Position numbers and translations under genes: made by a program | In this document: piece by piece, positions 56,471 to 64,000 of the stretch | Numbering within the stretch: position 1 is the stretch's first letter | How the letters are laid out: each line of letters opens with the position of its first letter | Assembly (NCBI GenBank): GCA_036345935.2 | Contig: JADWOT020001369.1 | Location: 1 to 64,000, forward strand | Origin: Taenia hydatigena | Lineage: Eukaryota; Platyhelminthes; Cestoda; Cyclophyllidea; Taeniidae | Reading direction: 5' to 3' | Length of the DNA stretch: 64,000 nucleotides | Notes under the pieces: model-generated | The model's database searches: none | Told to the model about the DNA's origin: nothing | The model's input: the letters and a program-made list of their open reading frames with translations, nothing else

Positions 56471-56999
56471 AATGAACCCCACCTAATCATTTGATCGGGA
56501 GAATTAACTAGTCAAAATCAAAAGTATCCAGCAAATGAAGCAGATTGTTGAGTTGATAAATAAAATTGTAAACAATACATGCATACAAAATATTAAATGA
56601 AAGAAGGAAATAGTATGGGGAACATAATGGGTGAGTATGTGGAAAAGGGATGAAATGATATGAAGTGGCCAAAGATTGAGCATGACGAATGGGTAATTAG
56701 GAGAGCAACAAAAGCCTACGAAAATAAGGAGCAGAAGACAGTAGTTATTGCCACTCTCGTCTCAAATTCCGTAGCGATGGCCTGGGTTCGATTAAGGCTC
56801 CGTTCCATTTCCTTTAACCCTACTTCCGTGACCACCGAGGCAGCATTGTTTGTGTTAGGCTGCTTCTAGCTTCTCCGGCAGCCAAGTGTGCATAGCCTAC
56901 GGTGTTGCGTTGGATGGCGCAAGTTCCGCACATGCTTTGAACTCCGCCGCTCTCTCTTCGTGATCCTCCCAGTAATGGATCTGTCTGCACTGCTGTCGG

Positions 57000-58300
57000 T
57001 GGTGTCGGTTGCTAAGTTATGCGAAGGAAACTTGTTTAGTAACATGACTTAAAAGCCGAAAATCTCATATATGCTTCTAACCTGCCAACTGCTTGACCTA
57101 TGTTTTAGCACCGCTTCCATATTCATTTGCTTTTAAACGTCTTTAAATAATGTAGAAGCCTTGCAAGTGAATGGACAAAGAAATAGATAGAAGACTGGGT
57201 TGAGTATGGACGGACTAAAAGGCCAATATACAGATGGATGAACTTATTAAATAACTTAGCTTTGAATTTCTAATCTTTGTACGCTGTTTTGGGAAGCTTG
57301 AGATAACCTCAGACACATCTTCCTCAACGCAGTAAAGCAAAAATAACCCCAGTTGGTGGCCAAAAATACATTCGTACTGAAGAGATGAAGTGGGGTAGAT
57401 GAACTTGTAAGTAGATTTGGCTCTTGGATGGATCCCTTACAAACGGCACATTCTACAGCAACGCTAATTTCAAAGATGATTTCGAAGAAGCAACGGGACA
57501 GATAGCATAAAACTAAGAGCGTGTTCCATAACATTCATTCTGGAGGAGGCACTTTTAGTATACACTGAATGCCGCTGCAATAAGATTGAATTTGCGTACC
57601 TCGGCAGCAACAAGAAACTAGAGCCGCGAAACGACTAGATTACACTACATAAAAAGTGATTTGTACTTTATCCGCGTTGTAGAGAGAAGATTCAGTCAAC
57701 TGGAAGGAATAACCAATTTATTCGTCACTTGACAAAGTGAAGAGCGCACACTTGTTCACTCATGGAAAGTGATTAAGGCACAGATATTTCCAGCGTTCAT
57801 TCCTATAAACTGAGGTGGCGCCCAACCAACTGTGCCTTAATTTTACAATTATCGCTGAATTCTGAGCAAAAAGCATTCCAAAGAAAATAACCCGCCATTA
57901 ACCAAAACAGTCCACTTACTGCTAGAGGAAAGGCGCACCTTATTGCTTGGAATGAGATGAGAAAGCATAAATATCATCCCGATTCGAAATAGCTAAAGAA
58001 ATTGGCCTCAAATAAAAAGCCTTAACAAGGCTGTTTGACGTAGTAACATCTGACAGGCGTGGGAAAACTTACTCATAGAGAGAAGCAGAAACGCCTGCCT
58101 ACAAAACCTCCAGATGCTCGCATTCAGCCTTGCATTGGTGGTCAAGCGCCTTCACCCGAAGGTGGTTGAATAGGGACAAAATGCTTAATCGTTAACCAAA
58201 TAAAAAGCAAAGAGTAAGGACTTTAACCAAGGTGTTTGCGAAAGTACGAAGGCACTATCGCCACTTTATAAGCCTTTATTATCACTACATCATTTCAATC
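57000..58300. other. No recognisable gene
   Basis: Minus ORF 57256-57534 has one CAVC pair but no finger spacing. No exon, array or RNA gene was seen. Confidence 0.35.
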
Positions 58301-58323
58301 CACAATACGAGCCCCTGCCTACA

Positions 58324-58581
58324 GTGAACAAGTACCGCACACTTTTATCTTTGAAGGCAAAACAAAAGCGCAATAGTCAGTCGACGCTTCGCCTTTACCG
58401 ATGCAGTCTTCGAACCAACCGTGCTTTTGTATTTCTCAGCCAATTGTCGACACCAATACCTTGTGCTAACCACAAAGAGCTTGAGCAGAAATTAATAAGA
58501 GGGATAAGGAGGGAAAGCATAATATTCATGTACGTCACGCCGCACTTCCAATGGGTAGGTGATCTAGCAATGATTCACTAA
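58324..58581 (+). CDS. Unrecognised ORF
   Basis: An 85-codon ORF with basic, protein-like composition (KQKRNSQSTLRLYRCSLRTN, then ELEQKLIRGIRRES) and an in-frame stop. It has no family signature or splice support. Confidence 0.25.
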   Translation: MNKYRTLLSLKAKQKRNSQSTLRLYRCSLRTNRAFVFLSQLSTPIPCANHKELEQKLIRGIRRESIIFMYVTPHFQWVGDLAMIH

Positions 58582-59649
58582 AGCTTGCGGTTCTCAAGAA
58601 GTTTCTTCTAAACACTTTCCAGTAACATCGAATGACCGGAGGCCGAAGTATTCCACTACATATTTTCTTACTTCACAGTAAGAAAGAGAACGATAAATGC
58701 TCTAAGAATTGCATTGACGCTCTCAAAAACATTGCATGAACTCCTGGTGCTAACGCCACGTGCCTTACTCTGACGTCCATTCAGAAATAGCATTCTCGAC
58801 GGTTGTGCAGCTATAATTATTTACAAAGTATCTACAAGATACATAATTGTTGGAAAGGCTCGAAATAGGCCCCACAACCCGAAAGTGCTATTTAAGTAAG
58901 CTGTGGAGCTTAAAGTTGAAGTGACTGCCCGTTTGTGCAGAAGCTAAATAGCATTGGTAACAAATCCATTTGACTTTGGATGAGTCGTAGCTTTAAAATT
59001 ATAGCAACTGATAATCTACAGGAATAACGCATCCCAATTATGTGGGATACGGAAAGCAATACCTTCAGATTCTACATGCTATGAAGGCAACAGTCAAATA
59101 GGAGGGTGTTGGGGCTAGCAAGCGGATAACTCAGGGGTTAGTGAGGCGTAACCAGGATATGAAGGTCCATAAAAGTCACACCAAAGTCGTTAAATACCGC
59201 ATTGCTGCAATAGTGTAAGGAACTACTTTTGCCATTGCGTGCGGCTTGCTTCATCCAGAACAATCAACATTTACGCCATGTCAGTCGTCTGTGTGCCATT
59301 TTGGCGCAAACACCGATATAAATGCCAAGGTAGAGTCTGCAGCTATACTATTTTAAATTCATCGTGCCATAGTATTAGGCACTTGTTTTTTCCGCAAAAG
59401 GGTTTCCGGAAGGCGTAGATGGTGGTTCCTATAGTAAGCAGGGCCGCTAACTTGAAAATTGTGGCTACTGAACTGAAAGTAGATATGAAATACTTAGGAA
59501 CTTTTATGACTTTTGCAGCATCTGTGTAGTAAACGCTTCAGTGGACCATTCTAGGTTTATGCCTCCTTTGCCGTTAACTAATACGTAACTAATACAACTT
59601 GCAGTTACGTCAACATGGCATAAACCGCTCGCACACTTCTTCATTCTGT

Positions 59650-60080
59650 TCAATCATCATCGGTGCGTGCCTTTTCACTGCATTTCAACTCACGCCATTC
59701 TGGTTTTCGTCTTCCAATGATAACACTCCCTGGTTTTCTGTCTAGCATTGCAAATGGCCTACATTTTGGACCCTTGCATTAAATCTATTTCTACATTTCC
59801 TTCCTCATCTGTTTACTTATCCATACATCTCCGCTGCTTGCAACTCGCACGCTACCCCGGATTAGAAAGCGTGCACCACGTGCTTTTGCAGGCTTGGTGG
59901 CCGGTCGACTGACCGACTACTTCTATGGGCGGCTGAGGCGTTACGGTTACTAGGTTTGTTCACTTACGCGCATTTAAATTTTTTTTTGACTGTTACTCCC
60001 GAATGGTAATCTGTAATACCAGAAAAAATGACGATTTCTTAAGGGCCAATGAGGGAGGAGAGAACAGGAGTACAGATCTA
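59650..60080 (+). repeat. Diverged repeat, copy 2 (pairs with 100-560)
   Basis: Same-orientation match to the window start. Best seen at 59955-60060 against 433-545. A nine-base T run (near 59978) is specific to this copy. Confidence 0.6.
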
Positions 60081-60997
60081 TGTAAAGTTAGGAGGCGATA
60101 ATTAAAGTAGATCTGACCCAAAAATTACATACGACAAACGTAGAAAAGAATTCAATGTTAGTAGGTGAAGGCGTCATTCTGATCATGAAACAATTCATTC
60201 GAGACACACTCCGGTTGAATCTAAGGTCGAACGCAACAGTAGCGATGAATGGAGCCTAGCACTTTATTGAGTTTTTCTTTTGTAAGCCTAGACTCTACTT
60301 AGGTAGAAAGATGAATAGAAGCAGGGGATGAAGTTGAGTTTCGTAGCCTACATTGACGAGGTGTTTCAAATGCAAGCATCTCTTGGAAGGTGGTGTTTAA
60401 CTTGAACTCCATCATGATCGACACCTACAAGTGAATTGCTACTGAGTCGTTCCGACTAATACTGTAATGAACTAGACATTTACGAGCAGGAATTTTTGGG
60501 CTATGATACGCCACCTACCGCTTAATGCGAAGGCCGTTCAGATTCCATCTTGAATTAGCCTTCCCAACTATAACTCTCTTCTCCACCTCCCATTTTCAAG
60601 TGTTACCGTGCATTCTAAGAAACAACGCCTACTAATTTTTCCCATCTTCCTAATTATGCTCAAAGCAAAAATGCTTCTCCAACGCCTATCAAATAGCTTC
60701 ACTAACTGTAGCATATTTGATAGATCTCTCAATTTATCTTTTCAGCCATCCCACGCCTTTTAAATCACGGTCACTCCTTCCTACCGAATTTAACTGCCCA
60801 AAGGCAAACTTGCTTTTTTGTTGCCTAGCCATCAATCCATTCATACAGCTAGGCCTTTGTAACTTCGTTGATGAGGTGGTCTCCAGGTACTCTTGCGACA
60901 TCAAAGAGGCAAGAAGATAATTGTGTAACTCCCTATTGCTCTTTTTATGCTGTCATTTGTTAAAAGTAACGCAGGCACTTTTAATCTGCAAAAATAG

Positions 60998-61307
60998 ATT
61001 CCGATCACAATGTGTGCTGTGTATGTTTTGTCCCGTTTGCCAACTTTGATTTGCTCTTCCATCATCATATCAGAAAACAGATGCGTGAGTTTGCTTCTGC
61101 TAATTTCCGACTCACTTTAGATAATACTCTGTTTCTTGGCAATACCTTTGACGTCTCATACAAAATATTCCTAAATCAATTCTTTAGTGGACCATAGTGC
61201 GGTCGAGAGAATGAATAATTTGGGAATGCACCTCTACTGTCCAATGTGCCGCCAAGCGTGTGTGACTCTAGAGGCGTTGCAAGATCACATGGGTTCACAC
61301 GATTTCG
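60998..61307 (+). CDS. C2H2 zinc-finger gene C (partial)
   Basis: Two finger exons on plus. C3 60998-61084 (87 nt) lies between acceptor CAAAAATAG and donor C|GTGAGT. C4 61188-61307 (120 nt) lies between acceptor TTCTTTAG and donor G|GTAGGT. Both are phase 1-1, with a 103-nt intron. C3 is clearly homologous to A3 and B3 (DHN at the start, CCVC pair, FANF core) and has the same 87-nt length. Its second zinc-ligand His is replaced by Gln (HHHIRKQ), so the finger may not bind zinc normally. C4 has an intact finger (CPMC...HMGSH) and aligns to A4/B4 with five extra N-terminal codons. Neither the 5' exons nor a terminal exon was found. It is a third member of the family, in opposite orientation to A and B. 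Confidence 0.65.
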
Positions 61308-62127
61308 GTAGGTATTGTTTCATCTATCAGGTGATTTTTCATAGTGATTATTTTTTGCAACGCTTTGGTTTCTTCTGCTTTGAAGGCCTCTGGTATGAAA
61401 TGCTTGGCTAATTGCGATCAAGCTTAACTGCTCTAACAGGACTTGTAAGTCTTTAATAAGCTTTATGGCTATTTTTTTATTATTTAAGTGCATTTGTTGG
61501 CCTAATAAGGCGTGAGTATTTACTGTGTGATATGGGCGGATGTGACAATCTGAGCTTAGGTGAGCATTACCTGGGTGACATGGTAAGGCATGCATCGCAT
61601 CGACAGATGTAGGCAGCTGCATGGCTGAGCATGAATTCACAGATTATTGGCATTTGAATCGCATTGCATCTTTGAGTACTTATAAGATTATAAGTAAGCA
61701 TTCATTCTCCGGTGTTTTAGTGCAATCCAACGAGCTGCATTAACTTATCCATATGGAAGTACACTTAGCTATGTATTTAACGAGTCGACATACGGTCAAT
61801 ATAAGTGGGGAATTCGATCATGACTTCTGATTTTACATCTTAGTCATTGCTATACGTAAGAATGGTATTTTAACTCAAATATTAGGAAAATTTGAGTGAT
61901 TACATGGCAGAGTAACTACAGCGTAGAGAAGAAAGATCTGCAGATGACAGGCTTTTTTAAAAAAGGATAGTGTATTAAGGGCCATCTCATATTTGGGACT
62001 GTACAATGCCACCTTACACAATCACTTACCAATACCCAATGGAAACTCACTAGGAAATCTATCGAAGCCTGCCGCGATTATCAAGACAGTTAGCTTTCCA
62101 GCGTTGCCATGATAGCCATAGTTAATA

Positions 62128-62379
62128 ATGAGCAAACAAGAGACGAATGAACACTGCTTTATGTGCATGCGAATTGGCCATCTACTGGCTCGCAAAGTGA
62201 AATCTACAGCATTGAGCAGTAAGCATTATTCAGAAGGCAGAGAAGGAAGACTCTGTAGAAGTGTCAACAATGTGGAGTTATTGGATGAGAATACTATAAG
62301 CATAAAAACAGATTTTGAAACAGATCAGGTGTTGAGAAGCGTATTAGTGAGTAACAAAGGGAAAATTGGAATAAATTGA
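62128..62379 (+). CDS. ORF with degenerate CCHC-like knuckle
   Basis: An 83-codon ORF with an N-terminal CFMCMRIGHLLARK, the shape of a retroviral-type zinc knuckle (C-x2-C-x4-H-x4-C) with the last Cys replaced by Lys. It is followed by an acidic, protein-like tail (VELLDENTISIKTDFETDQ). It may come from a retroelement Gag/pol region or be an unrelated exon. It lies 0.8 kb downstream of finger gene C on the same strand. Confidence 0.25.
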   Translation: MSKQETNEHCFMCMRIGHLLARKVKSTALSSKHYSEGREGRLCRSVNNVELLDENTISIKTDFETDQVLRSVLVSNKGKIGIN

Positions 62380-62399
62380 ATAACCGAGAATCAGTCAAG

Positions 62400-64000
62400 T
62401 TAAAAGAGGGCGAGGCGTCACTAAACTAATTAAGCCAGGTCTTCATTTTTAAGGTTTTGTGTACTTAACCAACCAACATGCAGTACATGACATCTGACGC
62501 CAACAAATTCGTTGGCAAATATTTGTTAGAGAAGCCCAGTTTACCGGCTTTGGACCCCAAATATTAATGGCTTGGAGTCAAAATTTGTGATACGTATATC
62601 ACTACTTCAAGCTAAGTGGCATCTAGGTAGCTATGTTTAATCTAGTCTTGGCAGGACAAAGAAAGGGCAACGCAACAATAGTGTGGAACAAGATAGCTGA
62701 TAATCACGCAATAAGATGTTGATATCATTTTTTTACATATTTACTAACACGTACTTTCCTATTTCACCCTCTTATTATTAAAAGCGTTTAACCTGACAAG
62801 GCCGTTACGAATCCTGATAAAATTAATGGATGTAACGCAGATACTGAGACCTAATATTATAGGATGTGTGTATGCAAGGATTATCACAATTTTTATTACG
62901 TAACTAAGCAGTTGCATTTTATTAAATGCCATCAGTTGCATATAATTTGAATGTTTATCCCTAGCTAATATGTTCATCCTGTTTCTCCTTTTGACTGATC
63001 CGTTTAAGTGTTATTATAACTCACTTTACAGCCTCTGCACCTTATGGATCTAAACTAATATTATTCGCATACCAGATCAGCAAGTATGTTATTGTAACTT
63101 ATTTATCACTACCTTACCCTAAAAAGCAAGCAGTTTTCTCCAGCCATTCTTGCAAACAGTAAGAGAGCGAAAACTGTCCCACAAACCATCTGACTGCTAA
63201 TTGACCTACAGCAGCAGTCACTGCCGATAATGACCTTAAAAACGGTGGTCGGTGAAGGTTGAGAGTAAGGAAGATGCTCCAGCCTTGCAGTTAGGGCTAA
63301 CACTTTGGCGCGTTATAGTGAAATACTTCGATGCCCATGCTTACCTTGCGGAGGCGTTTGTTTAGTGTTCTATATCTGCGACCAACTGCTGCATAAAATA
63401 TTTATGAAGTGATAATACACCACGCGGATTAAATTAACCAATTCGGGATCACTGGCACCTAAAATGTCCTTTCAAAGCTTTTTTAGCAGCGTTTAATTTT
63501 TTGGCCGCGTTAATTAAGTAGCATGACGCAGACGCCTGTTTTCATCTCTGCCATCGAGTACAACCCCAACGCACGCACAGCACTACTGTTAAAATAATTC
63601 GTCCACAAGCACTTAGTTATTACCGACTTCAGGTTAAACTACTAAAAGCCCTAGTAAAATGCACGATTTGTTAGGCACATCAAGAAAGTTGATCATTTAA
63701 TCAACTATTAAAGCTCCTATGGGATTAAATTCGACAAACCCACTCACCTGATCCCCAGTCTGCCCAATATCTCGGCACAACATCAATGTCGGAACCGGCT
63801 GAGTATGCTGTCGAATTGAAGCGCAAAGGGGCTCCAGGAGTCTGGCTCTGATAAGTAGCATGTACTTTTTAAAAGAAGGAATGTAGTGAGATAGCTAACT
63901 CGAGGAAACATCACGTCCAAGTTCAAAATGAAACTTAGTCGGACCTAATGCCACATGGGTGGATTTGGCTTTCATTAGTTCCTCTGATGTGTCTACCATT
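62400..64000. other. No recognisable gene
   Basis: Short ORFs only (62759-62977 and 63109-63303, both minus). No splice-supported exon or repeat relationship was noticed. Confidence 0.35.

Noticed and set aside
61545..61620. Possible further finger exon of locus C (Cys pair followed by HASHRQ)
   Set aside because: The Cys-Cys and Cys-His spacings do not fit a C2H2 finger and the putative donor phase does not match the family rule.
1..64000. CRISPR arrays, bacterial operons, rRNA genes
   Set aside because: No short regularly spaced direct repeats, no operon-like gene packing and no rRNA core sequences were seen.

Overview
This window reads as non-coding-rich animal nuclear DNA. There is no long ORF (the longest is about 150 codons, and it is the antisense shadow of zinc-finger exons), no operon layout and no bacterial ribosome-binding pattern. 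Coding signal comes as short open stretches bounded by GT/AG splice signals, AATAAA poly(A) signals, tRNA-derived (SINE-like) pieces and decayed retroelement and mariner-type transposon fragments. A metazoan is likely. A flatworm or another invertebrate with a repeat-rich genome would fit, but the species cannot be fixed from sequence alone.

The most important content is a family of C2H2 zinc-finger genes built as one finger per short exon. Three loci are visible: A (minus, 16790-18736), B (minus, 42640-43482, possibly starting from an ORF at 44703) and C (plus, 60998-61307). Corresponding exons keep the same phase (1-1) and nearly the same length: 117/118, 87/87/87 and 105/105/120 nt. This holds although the proteins have diverged strongly. 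Locus A also has a phase-compatible terminal exon with a stop. Degenerate relics of the same exons lie at 44120-44340 (plus) and 49464-49537 (plus).

Layout. 0-0.6 kb is a repeat whose second copy is at 59.65-60.1 kb. 4.2-5.2 kb is copy 1 of a three-copy repeat (R1), and 5.6-7.1 kb is copy 1 of repeat D. About 11.7-13.6 kb is a very old tandem array with units of about 130-180 bp. 13.9-14.15 kb is a partial third copy of D. 15.2-15.5 kb is a small gene for a secreted cysteine-rich protein. About 15.7-22.45 kb and 45.9-51.0 kb are the two arms of a large diverged inverted duplication. Gene A is in the left arm, and the right arm keeps only a broken finger exon. The roughly 23 kb between the arms holds a tRNA-like element (27.5 kb), a putative finger exon (30.0 kb, minus), a putative plus-strand multi-exon gene (33-37 kb), an open stretch at 40.3-40.5 kb, gene B and a mariner relic (43.75-43.99 kb). 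52.75-53.0 kb is a plausible last exon with a poly(A) signal. 54-56 kb holds repeat D copy 2 next to a broken retrotransposon Gag. 61 kb holds finger locus C, and 62.1 kb holds an ORF with a knuckle-like motif.

The picture is a rapidly rearranging C2H2 finger family embedded in segmental duplications and transposon remains. Finger function (probably DNA binding) is inferred from motif structure. Everything outside the finger exons, the Gag, the mariner, the secreted ORF and the repeats is tentative. Repeat boundaries are approximate because no alignment could be run.
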